Source: Arsenicicoccus bolidensis DSM 15745 (GTDB lineage: Bacteria; Actinomycetota; Actinomycetes; Actinomycetales; Dermatophilaceae). From it: DNA of 64,000 bases. The translations under genes and the position numbers were made by a program. Shown piece after piece: positions 45,126-54,099 of this stretch. The notes beneath the pieces are model-generated. The model saw only the letters and a list, made by a program, of their open reading frames with translations. It did no database searches and was not told the origin of the DNA. The DNA is taken from NCBI RefSeq assembly GCF_000426385.1, contig NZ_AUFG01000020.1:1-64000 (forward strand), in the 5' to 3' direction. Within the stretch, counting starts at the first letter, position 1. Each line of letters starts with the position of its first letter.

Positions 45126-46046
45126 TCAGTGCACCAGGACCGCCACCACGGCGATCACGGGCAGCGACACGAGGGTCGTCAGCAGCACGGCGTCCCGGGC
45201 CAGCAGCACGCTGCGGTCGTAGCGGACGGCGTGGGTGAAGACGTTCTGCGCGCACGGCAGCGCGGCGGTCACCACCGCCGCGAGCCGGTGGACGCCGGTC
45301 AGGCCGAGCGCGCTCGCCAGGGCCAGGGCGGCCAGCGGCTGCACCCCCAGCTTGCACACGACGATGGTGACGATCTGCCCCGTCGACCCGGAGGCGCCCG
45401 GGCGAGGACCCAGCCGCAGCGACACCCCGAAGGCCAGGAGCATGGCGGGCACGGCCATCCCGCCGACGATCTCGACCGGCCGCATCACCAGGCCGGGCGG
45501 CCGCCAGCCGACCAGGGACATCACGACGCCCGCGAGCGCGCACACCGTCATCGGGTTGCGCCCGACCGCGAGCAGCGTCTCGAGCGGGCGCGGGCGACGG
45601 CCGAGGGCATCGACGTCCATCAACGCCATGGCGAGCGGGGTGAGGCAGACGAGCTGCAGCAGCAGGGTGGGTGCCATCAGGGCGACGTCGCCGAGGACGT
45701 AGGCCGCGATGGGGATCCCGAGGTTGCCGGCGTTGACGTAGGCCGCGGCCAGCGAGCCGATCACTGCCTCGCCCAGGTCCGGGTGCCAGCGCGGCACCAC
45801 GACGGCGAGGTAGACCGCCACGGTGATCACGACGGACGAGGCGGACACGAGCAGGTTGTGCCCCACCACCTGGGCGAAGGGGGTGCGGGACAGCACGTCG
45901 ACCAGCAGCGCGGGCGAGGCCACGAAGAAGGCCAGGCGGGACAGCACGCGTTGCGCGCTCGCGTCGAGGACCCCGAGGTGCGCGAGCAGGAAGCCCAGCC
46001 CCGCGAGGGCGCCGATGATCCAGAACCCCGCGGCGACACCGGACAT
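45126..46046 (-). CDS. AEC-family (auxin-efflux-carrier-like) permease
   Basis: A 306-residue membrane protein with about ten helices in two five-helix halves, as in the AEC family of bile/arsenite/riboflavin transporter superfamily. Typical sequence includes AAYVNAGNLGIPIAAYVLGD (the Asn-Pro-rich helix break) and the second-half QPLAALALASALGL with CAQNVFTHAVRYD. Substrates of bacterial AEC proteins include malonate, malate and other organic acids; here it is unknown. It follows potC by 12 bases on the same strand and may be part of that transcript. Confidence 0.86.
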   Translation of the reverse strand: MSGVAAGFWIIGALAGLGFLLAHLGVLDASAQRVLSRLAFFVASPALLVDVLSRTPFAQVVGHNLLVSASSVVITVAVYLAVVVPRWHPDLGEAVIGSLAAAYVNAGNLGIPIAAYVLGDVALMAPTLLLQLVCLTPLAMALMDVDALGRRPRPLETLLAVGRNPMTVCALAGVVMSLVGWRPPGLVMRPVEIVGGMAVPAMLLAFGVSLRLGPRPGASGSTGQIVTIVVCKLGVQPLAALALASALGLTGVHRLAAVVTAALPCAQNVFTHAVRYDRSVLLARDAVLLTTLVSLPVIAVVAVLVH

Positions 46047-46058
46047 GGCGTGCTCCTC

Positions 46059-46895
46059 TCAGCGCTCGGTGGACGGGAGGCGTCCACCGAGCAGACGGGC
46101 CGCCACCGCGCAGGCGACGGCGGCCAGCAGCATGAGCACGCCGATGACGTTGGCCTCCGCCGGGATCCCCCGCAGGTAGGCCGTATAGACATAGGTCGGG
46201 AAGGTGGCGACCTCGCCCGACACGAAGGTCGTGATGATGACGTCGTCGATGCTGAGGGCGAAGCACAGCAGGGCTGCGGCGACCACGCCGGGCAGCACCC
46301 CCGGCACCGTGACCCGCCAGAAGGTCGCGGCGGGCCCGGCATACAGGTCGGCGGCCGCCTCCTCCAGGCCGGGATCGAGCGACTCGAGCCGAGCCCGCAC
46401 GGTCACGACGACGAAGGACAGGCAGAACATCACGTGCGAGAGGACCACGGTCCACCACCCCAGCTCGAGCCCCACGCGGGTGAAGCCCTGCACGAAGATC
46501 GTCAGCAGGGACGCGCCGAGGACGACCTCGGGGGTGGCCATGGGCAGCAGCACCAGTGCCTCGACCGCCTGTCGGCCGCGGAACCGGCCCCGCGCCAGCG
46601 CGAGCGCCATCATGGTCCCCAGCGTGGTGACCAGCACCGTCGTGGCGAGCCCCACCTCCAGCGAGGTGCCGAGCGCCTCGCAGACCCCCGGGGCGCCGCA
46701 CGGGTCGCGCCAGTGGTCCAGGGTGGGGCGGCCGCTCCAGGCGATGTTGGACCTCGTGTAGCCGTTGAACGAGAACACCACGACGTAGGCCACCGGCAGG
46801 AGCAGGTAGGCCAGCACCAGCACGGACACCAGGACGACGACGTGGTCGGCGACCCACCGCCGGGCCGACGACGAGCGCGACGAGCCCCCGCTCAC
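46059..46895 (-). CDS. potC: Polyamine ABC transporter permease (PotC type)
   Basis: A 278-residue ABC permease with six TM helices. The EAA motif, which contacts the ATPase, is the RLESLDPGLEEAAADLYAGP region followed by WRVTVPGVLPGVVAAALLCF. LSIDDVIITTFVSGE is characteristic of spermidine/putrescine PotC and related permeases. The GTG start at 46895 overlaps the potB stop by four bases, so the two permeases are translated together. It ends the potD-potA-potB-potC order; an AEC permease follows. Confidence 0.92.
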   Translation of the reverse strand: MSGGSSRSSSARRWVADHVVVLVSVLVLAYLLLPVAYVVVFSFNGYTRSNIAWSGRPTLDHWRDPCGAPGVCEALGTSLEVGLATTVLVTTLGTMMALALARGRFRGRQAVEALVLLPMATPEVVLGASLLTIFVQGFTRVGLELGWWTVVLSHVMFCLSFVVVTVRARLESLDPGLEEAAADLYAGPAATFWRVTVPGVLPGVVAAALLCFALSIDDVIITTFVSGEVATFPTYVYTAYLRGIPAEANVIGVLMLLAAVACAVAARLLGGRLPSTER

Positions 46896-47737
46896 ACCAG
46901 CTCCCGGGTGCCGTAGCGCCGGAGGTACAGCAGGACGAGCACGAGGATGGCCAGCATCAGCGTGAACGACAGCGCCGCGGCCACCGGGTAGCCACCGATC
47001 ACGCGGAAGAACTGGGCGTCGATGGCGTTGCCGACCATCGACGTGCCGCGGTCCGAGCCGAGCAGGTCGGCGTTGACGTAGTCTCCGGCTGCGGGGATGA
47101 AGGTCAGCAGCGTCCCGGCGACGATGCCCGGCATCGCCAGCGGCACGGTGACCAGCCGGAAGGTCTGCCACGGGCCGGCGTAGAGGTCTGCGCCGGCGGC
47201 CAGCACCGACCGGTCCACCCGCTCCAGGGAGGCGAGGACGGGCAGGAGCATGAAGGGCAGGAAGGTGTAGGTCAGGCCCATGACCACGGCGAACGGCGTC
47301 TCGGTCAGGTGCCCGCCGGGCAGCAGGTGCAGCGCCCGCAGGGTGGACGCGACCGGCGCGTCGTCGGCGAGGATCTGGCGCCACGCGACCGTGCGCAGGA
47401 TGAACGGCGTGAAGAACGGCGCGACGACCAGCACCATGAGCACGCCACGCCACCGCCCCGCGCGGAAGGCCATGGTCCAGGCCAGCGGGAACGCCAGCAC
47501 CAGGCACAGCAGCGTCGCGAGGCCGGCATACAGGAAGGACCGACCCAGCTGCCCGCCGAAGCCGGTCAGGGCCACGAGGTAGTTGCCGACGTTGACGTCG
47601 CGGTAGTAGTAGCCGGGGAAGCCCGGGTAGCCCGACTGCAGGCTCACGCTCGCGAGCTGCACCAGCGGCGCGACGAACAGAACGCCGAGCCAGAGCAGCC
47701 CGGGGAGGAGCAGCAGGTATGCCGCGCGCCTGCTCAC
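46892..47737 (-). CDS. potB: Polyamine ABC transporter permease (PotB type)
   Basis: A 281-residue ABC permease partner of PotC. TM helices begin AAYLLLLPGLLWLGVLFVAP. The EAA loop is SLERVDRSVLAAGADLYAGP followed by FRLVTVPLAMPGIVAGTLLT, and FIPAAGDYVNADLLGSDRGT is the typical PotB C-terminal motif. The GTG at 47737 overlaps the potA stop as GTGA. Together with PotC it forms the membrane channel. Substrate is a polyamine by family; a different cation or osmolyte is possible. Confidence 0.92.
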   Translation of the reverse strand: MSRRAAYLLLLPGLLWLGVLFVAPLVQLASVSLQSGYPGFPGYYYRDVNVGNYLVALTGFGGQLGRSFLYAGLATLLCLVLAFPLAWTMAFRAGRWRGVLMVLVVAPFFTPFILRTVAWRQILADDAPVASTLRALHLLPGGHLTETPFAVVMGLTYTFLPFMLLPVLASLERVDRSVLAAGADLYAGPWQTFRLVTVPLAMPGIVAGTLLTFIPAAGDYVNADLLGSDRGTSMVGNAIDAQFFRVIGGYPVAAALSFTLMLAILVLVLLYLRRYGTRELV

Positions 47738-48906
47738 GGAGAGGTCACCCGCACGGGCGCGGACCCCGCTGCCGAGGCGTCGGCGCCGAGATCGGCGTCG
47801 CTGCCCTCGTCGCTGGGGAGCGTGAACGTGTGCCGCAGGTCCCAGGCGACGGTGACGAGGTCCCCCGGGCGAGCCGTGGCGTCGACGTCGAGGTTCTGCT
47901 CGTAGGCCGTCCAGGTGCCGACGCCGGGGACGTCCAGGACGTACTGCGTCGCCACGCCCGTGAACGCGACGTCGAGCACCCGCGCCCCCGCGAGGACGTT
48001 CGCGACGGACCGCCGGCGGACCTCGGCCCCGTCAGCGACGATCCGGACCTTCTCCGGTCGCACCCCGACCAGCGAGCGCCTGGCGTCCGGCGCGGCGGCC
48101 CGTGACCGCAGCACCCGCACCCGCTGGCCGCCGAGCTCCACGACGAGCAGGTCGCCCTCCGCCCCGACCACCGTGACCGGGGCGAGGTTGGACTGCCCGA
48201 GGAAGGTGGCGACGAACCTGGTCCGGGGCAGGTCGTAGAGCTCGGCCGGGGGCCCGAGCTGCTCGATCCGGCCCTGGCGCATCACGGCGACGGTGTCGGC
48301 CATGCTCATGGCCTCCTCCTGGTCGTGCGTGACGTGCACGAAGGTCAGGCCCGTCTCGGCCTGGATCCGCTTGAGCTGCAGCTGCATCTGCCGCCGCAGG
48401 CGCAGGTCGAGGGCGCCCAGCGGCTCGTCCAGCAGGAGCACCTCGGGCCGGTTGACCAGGGCCCGCGCCAGCGCCACGCGCTGCTGCTGGCCACCGCTGA
48501 GCCGGGAGGGGCGGCGGCTCGCCATACCGTCGAGCTCGACGAGGGCGAGCGCCTCGCGGGCCTGCTCGGCGGCCGCGGCGCGCGGGACCCCACGACGGCG
48601 CGGTCCGAAGGCCACGTTGTCCCCGACGCTGAGGTGCGGAAAGAGCGCGTAGGACTGGAACACCGTGTTGACCGGGCGCTCGTGCGGCCGCAGCAGTGTG
48701 ACGTCCCGCTCCCCCAGCAGCACCCGCCCCGCGTCGGGGCGCTCGAGCCCCGCCACCATCCGCAGGGTCGTCGTCTTGCCGCACCCCGAGGGCCCCACGA
48801 GCGCGAAGAAGCTGCCCGCCGCCACGTGCAGGGACAGGTCGTCCACGACCACGTCCCGCCCGAAGCTCTTGGTGAGGCCGTCGAGCCTCAGGTCACCGGC
48901 GCTCAC
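47734..48906 (-). CDS. potA: Polyamine ABC transporter ATPase (PotA type)
   Basis: A 390-residue ABC ATPase. Walker A is VGPSGCGKTTTLRMVAG, the signature is LSGGQQQRVALARAL, Walker B is VLLLDEPLGALDLRLRRQMQ and the switch is VTHDQEEAMSMAD. A C-terminal TOBE-like regulatory domain (about residues 240-370) is present. The GTG at 48906 overlaps the potD stop by four bases. It powers the PotBC channel. Nothing suggests it is defective. It may serve more than one permease, as some PotA-like ATPases do. Confidence 0.93.
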   Translation of the reverse strand: MSAGDLRLDGLTKSFGRDVVVDDLSLHVAAGSFFALVGPSGCGKTTTLRMVAGLERPDAGRVLLGERDVTLLRPHERPVNTVFQSYALFPHLSVGDNVAFGPRRRGVPRAAAAEQAREALALVELDGMASRRPSRLSGGQQQRVALARALVNRPEVLLLDEPLGALDLRLRRQMQLQLKRIQAETGLTFVHVTHDQEEAMSMADTVAVMRQGRIEQLGPPAELYDLPRTRFVATFLGQSNLAPVTVVGAEGDLLVVELGGQRVRVLRSRAAAPDARRSLVGVRPEKVRIVADGAEVRRRSVANVLAGARVLDVAFTGVATQYVLDVPGVGTWTAYEQNLDVDATARPGDLVTVAWDLRHTFTLPSDEGSDADLGADASAAGSAPVRVTSP

Positions 48907-50069
48907 TGCCCCACCACCTGCGTCCACATCGCGGCGTACTCCTGCTCCTCGCGCGGGTCCAGGGCCCGGAACACGCTCGTCCGGCGCGCCAGGAAGTCCG
49001 CCGTGGGAAAGATCAGCGGGTCCTCGACGCGCTCGGGGTCGACCTTCTCCATGGCCTTCTGCGCGCCGGCAACCGGGCAGATGTAGCCCACCCACGCGGC
49101 GACCTGCGCGGCGATCTCGGGCTGGTAGTACCAGTCGAGCAGCCGCTGGGCGTTGCGCCGGCGCGGCGAGGTGATCGGGACGACGGCGTTGTCGCTCCAC
49201 AGCATCCCGCCGGACTCGGGGACGACGAAGGTCCACCGCTCGTTGCCGGTCTCGGCGCGCAGCGTCGCGATGTCGCCGCTCCACACCAGGCCGGCCAGCG
49301 CGTTGCCGCTCTGCAGGTCCTGGACGTAGGAGTTGCCGCGGATCCGCCGGATCTGGCCGTCGCGCAGCCGGCGGTCGACGACCTCGACGGCGGCGGCCAG
49401 CTGGTCGCGGGTGAAGGGCCTCGCCGGGTCGACGCCCTGGCTGCGCAGGATCACGCCGAGCGTGTCGCGCCACTCGCTCAGCCCCACGACCCGGCCCTCG
49501 AGGTCGGGACGCCACAGGTCCTCGACGGAACGGATCTCCTTGACCTTGCTCGCGTCGTAGCCGATCCCCGTCAGGCCGGACTGCCACGGCAGCGAGTGCT
49601 GGCGCCCCGGGTCGAACGGCGCGTCCATCAGCTCGGGCAGCACGTTGCCGGCGTGCGGCATCCGGATCAGCTCGAGCGGCTGGACCAGCTCCTGGTCGAT
49701 GACCCGGTTGACCATCCAGTCCGACAGGACGACCAGGTCACGCCCGATGTCCTGGCCGGCGCGCAGCTGCGGGGCGATCTTGTTGACGTAGAGGTCGTTG
49801 TCGTCGATCTCCTCGGCGTAGCTCGCCTGGATCCCGGTGGCCCGGACGAAGGCGTCGAGGGTCGGGAACCGCTTGGTGGACTCGTCCTGGTCGAGATACT
49901 GCGTCCAGCTCGCGAACGCGACCCGGCGGTCGGTGGCCGAACGGTCCACCGGCAGCGCCCTGGTCGTCCGCGCGGCCGCGGGGGGCTCCGGCGGGGCGCA
50001 GGCCGCGAGCAGGCCGGCAGCCGCAGCCGAGCCGAGCAGGCTGCGGCGCGACAGCGCGCGGTCGGGCAT
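48903..50069 (-). CDS. potD: Polyamine ABC transporter substrate-binding lipoprotein (PotD type)
   Basis: A 388-residue solute-binding protein. It has a Tat-like RR signal (SRRSLLGSAAAAGLLAAC) ending in a lipobox with C24. The mature part shows VAFASWTQYLDQDESTKRFP, ASYAEEIDDNDLYVNKIAPQ (a typical PotD feature with acidic residues lining the pocket), QSGLTGIGYDASKVKEIRSV and GLVWSGDIATLRAE. The ATG at 50069 has GGAGG 10 bases upstream. It is the first gene of the operon and is bound on its outer side by a terminator at 50169-50200. Confidence 0.92.
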   Translation of the reverse strand: MPDRALSRRSLLGSAAAAGLLAACAPPEPPAAARTTRALPVDRSATDRRVAFASWTQYLDQDESTKRFPTLDAFVRATGIQASYAEEIDDNDLYVNKIAPQLRAGQDIGRDLVVLSDWMVNRVIDQELVQPLELIRMPHAGNVLPELMDAPFDPGRQHSLPWQSGLTGIGYDASKVKEIRSVEDLWRPDLEGRVVGLSEWRDTLGVILRSQGVDPARPFTRDQLAAAVEVVDRRLRDGQIRRIRGNSYVQDLQSGNALAGLVWSGDIATLRAETGNERWTFVVPESGGMLWSDNAVVPITSPRRRNAQRLLDWYYQPEIAAQVAAWVGYICPVAGAQKAMEKVDPERVEDPLIFPTADFLARRTSVFRALDPREEQEYAAMWTQVVGQ

Positions 50070-50168
50070 CAGGCACGGACCTCCGGGGGCGGCCCAGGTG
50101 GGCGGAGACAAACCTGGGCAACGCTACCAGCGGTATGCCGGGGCCCGGCGCGCGGACGACGGACGTGA

Positions 50169-50200
50169 GAGGGCCGGTCGCCCTGCGGCGACCGGCCCTC
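50169..50200. terminator. Terminator hairpin, 14-bp stem
   Basis: GAGGGCCGGTCGCC at 50169-50182 pairs with GGCGACCGGCCCTC at 50187-50200 around a CTGC tetraloop. It ends the propionyl/acetyl-CoA synthetase gene on the minus strand before potD. Confidence 0.8.
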
Positions 50201-50227
50201 ACGACATACGGCGGGCGTGGTGCAGGC

Positions 50228-52132
50228 TCAGCCCTGGGGCCGGAGCACGGCCGTCAGGCTGTCGAGCACGCTGCGGTCCTCGATCGTCGACGGCACCTGC
50301 GCCTCCTGCCCGTCCGCGATCTGGCGCATGGTCTTGCGCAGGATCTTGCCGGAGCGCGTCTTGGGCAGACCGTCGACGATGTCGACCTGGTTGAGGGCGG
50401 CGACGGCGCCGACCTCCTCGCGGACGCGCTGGACCAGCTCCTTGCGGAGCGTCTCCTGGGCCTGCGGGGTCGACGCGTCGATGCCGGACTTGAGCATGAC
50501 CAGCGCGCGGGGCACCTGGCCCTTGAACGAGTCGGCCACCCCGATCACCGCGCACTCCGCCACGGCGGGGTGACCGGCGAGCGCGGCCTCGATCGACCCG
50601 GTCGACAGGCGGTGGCCGGCGACGTTGAGCACGTCGTCGGTGCGGCCCATGACATAGAGGTAGCCGTCCTCGTCGATGTAGCCGCCATCGCCGGTCAGGT
50701 AGTAGCCGTCGTAGGCCGACAGGTAGCTCGAGACATAGCGGTCGTCGTCCTGCCACAGCGTCGGCAGGGTGCCGGGGGGCATGGGCAGCTTGATGACGAT
50801 GGCGCCCTCGGTGCTGGCGGGGACCTCGTTGCCCTGGTCGTCGAGCACGCGCACGTCATACCCGCAGACCGCGGTCGACGGCGAGCCGGGCTTGATCGGC
50901 AGCTCCTCGATCCCCCGCGGGTTGGACGCGATCGGCCAGCCGGTCTCGGTCTGCCACCAGTTGTCGACGACGGGCTTGCCGGTGCGCTCGGTCGCCCAGT
51001 GGTAGGTGTCGGGGTCGAGCCGCTCGCCCGCGAGATAGATCGTGCGCAGGCTGGACGTGTCGTAGTCGGCGAAGAGCTTCGCCTCCGGGTCCTCCTTCTT
51101 GATCGCCCGGAAGGCCGTGGGCGCCGTGAACAGCGAGGCGACGCCGTAGTCCTGCACGACCCGCCAGAAGGCGCCGGCGTCGGGGGTGCCGATCGGCTTG
51201 CCCTCGTAGACGATCGTGGTCGCGCCCACCAGGAGCGGGGCGTAGACGATGTAGGAGTGCCCGACCACCCAGCCGACGTCGGAGGCGGTGAACATCGTGT
51301 CGCCCGCCTCGATGCCGTAGAGGTTGGGCATCGACCAGCGCAGGGCCACGGCGTAGCCGCCGCTGTCGCGCACGATCCCCTTGGGCTTCCCCGTCGTGCC
51401 GGAGGTGTAGAGGATGTAGAGCGGGTGGGACGACTCGACCGGCACGCACTCGGCGGGCTGCACGACCCCGGGGCGCATGACCTCGGCCCAGTCCAGGTCA
51501 CGCTCCCCCATCTCGGCGGGCTGCTGCTCGCGCTGCAGGATGACGCAGCGGTCGGGCTTGTGCTCCGCGCGGCGGATCGCCTCGTCGAGGTAGGGCTTGT
51601 AGGCCACGACCCGCTTGGGCTCGATGCCGCAGCTCGCGCTGACGACGACCTTGGGGGCTGCGTCGTCGATGCGGGCGGCCAGCTCCTGCGGGGCGAAGCC
51701 ACCGAACACGACCGAGTGGATGGCGCCGATGCGGGCGCACGCCAGCATCGCCACGACGGCCTCGGGGACCATCGGCATGTAGATGACGACCCGGTCGCCC
51801 TTGGTCACGCCGAGGTCGCGGAGCACGCCGGCGAAGCGGGACACCAGCTCGAGCAGCTCGGCGTAGGTGTAGCTCGCGCGGGCACCAGTGACCGGGCTGT
51901 CGTAGTGCAGGGCGGCCTGGTCGGCGCGGCCGTGGACCACGTGGCGGTCCAGCGCGTTGTAGCAGACGTTGAGCCGGCCGTCGGGGAACCACGTGTAGAA
52001 CGGGGCCCGGCTCTCGTCGAGGACCTGCCTCGGCTTCGTGATCCAGTCGATGTCCTTGGCCGCCTCGGCCCAGAAGGCCTCGGGGTCCTGCCTGCTCGTC
52101 TCGTACGCCCTGGCGTAAGCACCCTTGCTCAT
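50228..52132 (-). CDS. prpE: Propionyl-CoA/acetyl-CoA synthetase (PrpE-like)
   Basis: An AMP-forming acyl-CoA synthetase of 634 residues. The P-loop-like motif is YILYTSGTTGKPKGIVRDSG, the adenylation motif is NWWQTETGWPIASNPRGIEE, and the acetylatable catalytic Lys is in LPKTRSGKILRKTMRQIAD. The tryptophan in TETGWPI fits propionyl-CoA synthetases better than Acs (usually TETGG). GRTDDVLNVAGHRLSTGSIE is the hinge. The ATG at 52132 is preferred to a TTG four codons earlier. No prp methylcitrate genes are near, so it may serve general short-chain acid activation. Confidence 0.88.
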   Translation of the reverse strand: MSKGAYARAYETSRQDPEAFWAEAAKDIDWITKPRQVLDESRAPFYTWFPDGRLNVCYNALDRHVVHGRADQAALHYDSPVTGARASYTYAELLELVSRFAGVLRDLGVTKGDRVVIYMPMVPEAVVAMLACARIGAIHSVVFGGFAPQELAARIDDAAPKVVVSASCGIEPKRVVAYKPYLDEAIRRAEHKPDRCVILQREQQPAEMGERDLDWAEVMRPGVVQPAECVPVESSHPLYILYTSGTTGKPKGIVRDSGGYAVALRWSMPNLYGIEAGDTMFTASDVGWVVGHSYIVYAPLLVGATTIVYEGKPIGTPDAGAFWRVVQDYGVASLFTAPTAFRAIKKEDPEAKLFADYDTSSLRTIYLAGERLDPDTYHWATERTGKPVVDNWWQTETGWPIASNPRGIEELPIKPGSPSTAVCGYDVRVLDDQGNEVPASTEGAIVIKLPMPPGTLPTLWQDDDRYVSSYLSAYDGYYLTGDGGYIDEDGYLYVMGRTDDVLNVAGHRLSTGSIEAALAGHPAVAECAVIGVADSFKGQVPRALVMLKSGIDASTPQAQETLRKELVQRVREEVGAVAALNQVDIVDGLPKTRSGKILRKTMRQIADGQEAQVPSTIEDRSVLDSLTAVLRPQG

Positions 52133-52210
52133 GCCTCCATCCAACCCGCCTGGCCGGGCGACGGCCAGCGGGACACGGTGTGGCCTGGACGACAGGTAGG
52201 TCGTGCGCGG

Positions 52211-52253
52211 CGAGTGGTCGGTCCCGGTCGCGAGGCGAGGGACCGACCACTCG
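52211..52253. terminator. 15-bp hairpin downstream of the small secreted gene
   Basis: CGAGTGGTCGGTCCC at 52211-52225 pairs with GGGACCGACCACTCG at 52239-52253 across 13 bases. It lies 76 bases beyond the minus-strand stop at 52329, and upstream of prpE. Confidence 0.7.
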
Positions 52254-52285
52254 GGCCGGATGACGGGGCGGCCGGGCTAGGCCGG

Positions 52286-52324
52286 CCAGTCGGGGCTCGC
52301 CCGGACCAGTCGGGGCTCGCCCGG
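52286..52324. repeat. Two direct copies of a 19-bp sequence
   Basis: CCAGTCGGGGCTCGCCCGG occurs at 52286-52304 and 52306-52324 with one base between. It lies directly before the stop of the small secreted gene and beside a hairpin. Confidence 0.9.
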
Positions 52325-52328
52325 CGGG

Positions 52329-52808
52329 TCAGCAGCCGCCGAGGCGCAGGCCGCGCAGGACCTTGACGGGGGCGACGCCGCACCCGACCTGCGCGGTGCC
52401 GAGGTCAGCGACACGCCAGCGGCCGGCCACCTTGTGCAGCAGCACGGTCGCGTCGTCGGTCTGGCCGCGCGTCGGGTGGACCGTCGCGCGTGCCCAGGTC
52501 GGGGCGCCGGGGGCGAGGCTGATGCGCTGGACGCGCCAATCGGCGCGCTTCCAGCCGCGCATGGACCGGTCGCCCGCGATGGCGACGTAGATCTGGTGCA
52601 CGGTCGTCCGGGTGACCTGGGTCGAGCGGGTGCGAGCGGTGACGGCGCCCGAGGCGGCGGGTGCGGTCGCGGTGACCTGCTGGGTCGCTCGGGCCGTGGG
52701 GACGGAGGGGGCGGCGGCCACGGCGGGGGCGGACATCCCCAGGCCGAGGGCGAGGGCGAGAGTGGCGGTGGCGGTGGCGGAGGTCGCGATCAGTGAACGG
52801 CGGAGCAT
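52329..52808 (-). CDS. Small secreted protein, 159 aa
   Basis: The ATG at 52808 follows AAGGA and opens a signal peptide (LRRSLIATSATATATLALAL, cleavage after AVAA near residue 32). The mature 125-residue protein is Thr/Ala-rich at its start and then reads VAIAGDRSMRGWKRADWRVQ, with TVLLHKVAGRWRVADLGTAQ and a C-terminal Cys pair (VGCGVAP and LGGC) that could form a disulfide. I do not recognise a family; the Trp/Arg pattern suggests a small beta-barrel-like domain. It is monocistronic, with two terminal direct repeats and a hairpin following. Confidence 0.65.
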   Translation of the reverse strand: MLRRSLIATSATATATLALALGLGMSAPAVAAAPSVPTARATQQVTATAPAASGAVTARTRSTQVTRTTVHQIYVAIAGDRSMRGWKRADWRVQRISLAPGAPTWARATVHPTRGQTDDATVLLHKVAGRWRVADLGTAQVGCGVAPVKVLRGLRLGGC

Positions 52809-52928
52809 GACGGGGGATCCTTCTCGAGTGTGCGGTTGCGGCGCGTTGCGCCGACATCACCATGATGACGCCGCAGCGGCGCGGTTGGTTGGCTCGCGTC
52901 GTCATCCCCTCGTCACGGTTGGGTCACG

Positions 52929-52934
52929 CATGAT
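52929..52934 (+). promoter_or_regulatory. Possible -10 box of a leaderless transcript
   Basis: CATGAT ends 6 bases before the ATG at 52941 and no ribosome site is visible. Confidence 0.38.
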
Positions 52935-52940
52935 GGCGAC

Positions 52941-54038
52941 ATGGAGATCGAGGACCTGGCCACGCTCACCGCCCTGCTCGACGAGGGCCGCAGCCTGCAC
53001 GGCGTGCGCGTCCAGGGCATCGACCTCGACCTGTGCGCCGACCGGCTCCTCGCACGGTCGGACCTGCACGGGCTCGTCGTCCTCGGCGGCGCCATGGGAC
53101 CGCCGCTCGTGCGTCACCTGGTCGGTGCCGGCGCCGTCGTCTTCCCCACCGTCCACGACTCCCCCGTCGACGTCTACCGCTCGCGCCTCTACTCCCCGGA
53201 GGAGCTGTATGCCGGGATCGAACGGGGCTACGACGAGACCCCGGACGCGCTGGCCTACGCCTGGTCGCAGGACGCGAGCCTCGTCGGTGACCCCTATGTC
53301 GCGGTGCTGCGCTCCCTGCACGACGACTCCATGGAGGACGCCCTCGACGACCTGCTGGCGGACCGGCGCGTCGTCGGGATCATGGGCGGGCACGGCGTCG
53401 ACCGCGGGACCGCGCGCTATGCCGAGGCTGCGCGCCTGGGGCGGGCGCTGGCGGCATACGGCCTGGTGGTCGCCACCGGGGGCGGGCCGGGCGCGATGGA
53501 GGCCGCCAACCTCGGCGCCGCGTGCCCGGACGACGCGACGCTGGAGGCTGCGCTGCGGCGGCTGGCCACGGTGCCGTCCTTCCGGCCGGAGGTGAGCCCC
53601 TGGGCCCGGGTGGCCCTGGAGGTACGCGACGGGCTCGGTGCCCCCGATGCGGTGACGAGCATCGGCATCCCGACCTGGTTCTACGGCCACGAGCCGCCCA
53701 ACGCGTTCGCGCAGGCCATCGCCAAGTTCTTCTCCAACGCCCTGCGCGAGGACCTGCTGCTCGCCCGCTGCACGGCCGGCGTCGTCGTCCTCCCCGGCGC
53801 CGCGGGCACGGTGCAGGAGGTGTTCCAGCTGACGACGCGGCTCTACTACGCCGCCGAGGGCGAGACCGTGCCGCTCGTGCTGGTCGGGCGCGAGCACTGG
53901 ACCCAGACCCTCCCGGTGTGGCCGCTGCTGCAGGCCCTCGGCGAGGGCCGCGAGATGGGAGACCGGATCCACCTGGTCGACGACATCGCCGACGTCCCCG
54001 AGCTGCTCCGCGAGTCCAGCACCACGCCCCTGCGCTGA
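52941..54038 (+). CDS. LOG-type Rossmann protein
   Basis: A 365-residue protein with a Rossmann-like fold of the LOG/lysine-decarboxylase-like group. The nucleotide motif is VVATGGGPGAMEAANLGAAC, and the second motif VVVLPGAAGTVQEVFQLTTR replaces the usual PGGxGTxxE with PGAAGTVQE. The N-terminal 130 residues are an extra domain. LOG proteins release cytokinin-type bases from nucleotides, but many bacterial long forms have unknown substrates; the altered motif and long N-terminus make simple function uncertain. The start lies just after a CATGAT box. Confidence 0.8.
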   Translation: MEIEDLATLTALLDEGRSLHGVRVQGIDLDLCADRLLARSDLHGLVVLGGAMGPPLVRHLVGAGAVVFPTVHDSPVDVYRSRLYSPEELYAGIERGYDETPDALAYAWSQDASLVGDPYVAVLRSLHDDSMEDALDDLLADRRVVGIMGGHGVDRGTARYAEAARLGRALAAYGLVVATGGGPGAMEAANLGAACPDDATLEAALRRLATVPSFRPEVSPWARVALEVRDGLGAPDAVTSIGIPTWFYGHEPPNAFAQAIAKFFSNALREDLLLARCTAGVVVLPGAAGTVQEVFQLTTRLYYAAEGETVPLVLVGREHWTQTLPVWPLLQALGEGREMGDRIHLVDDIADVPELLRESSTTPLR

Positions 54039-54099
54039 GGACCCCGCCCGTCGCCCGCTCGGGAGGGCTGGGACGGAACTCCTCGGGGTACGAGCGACG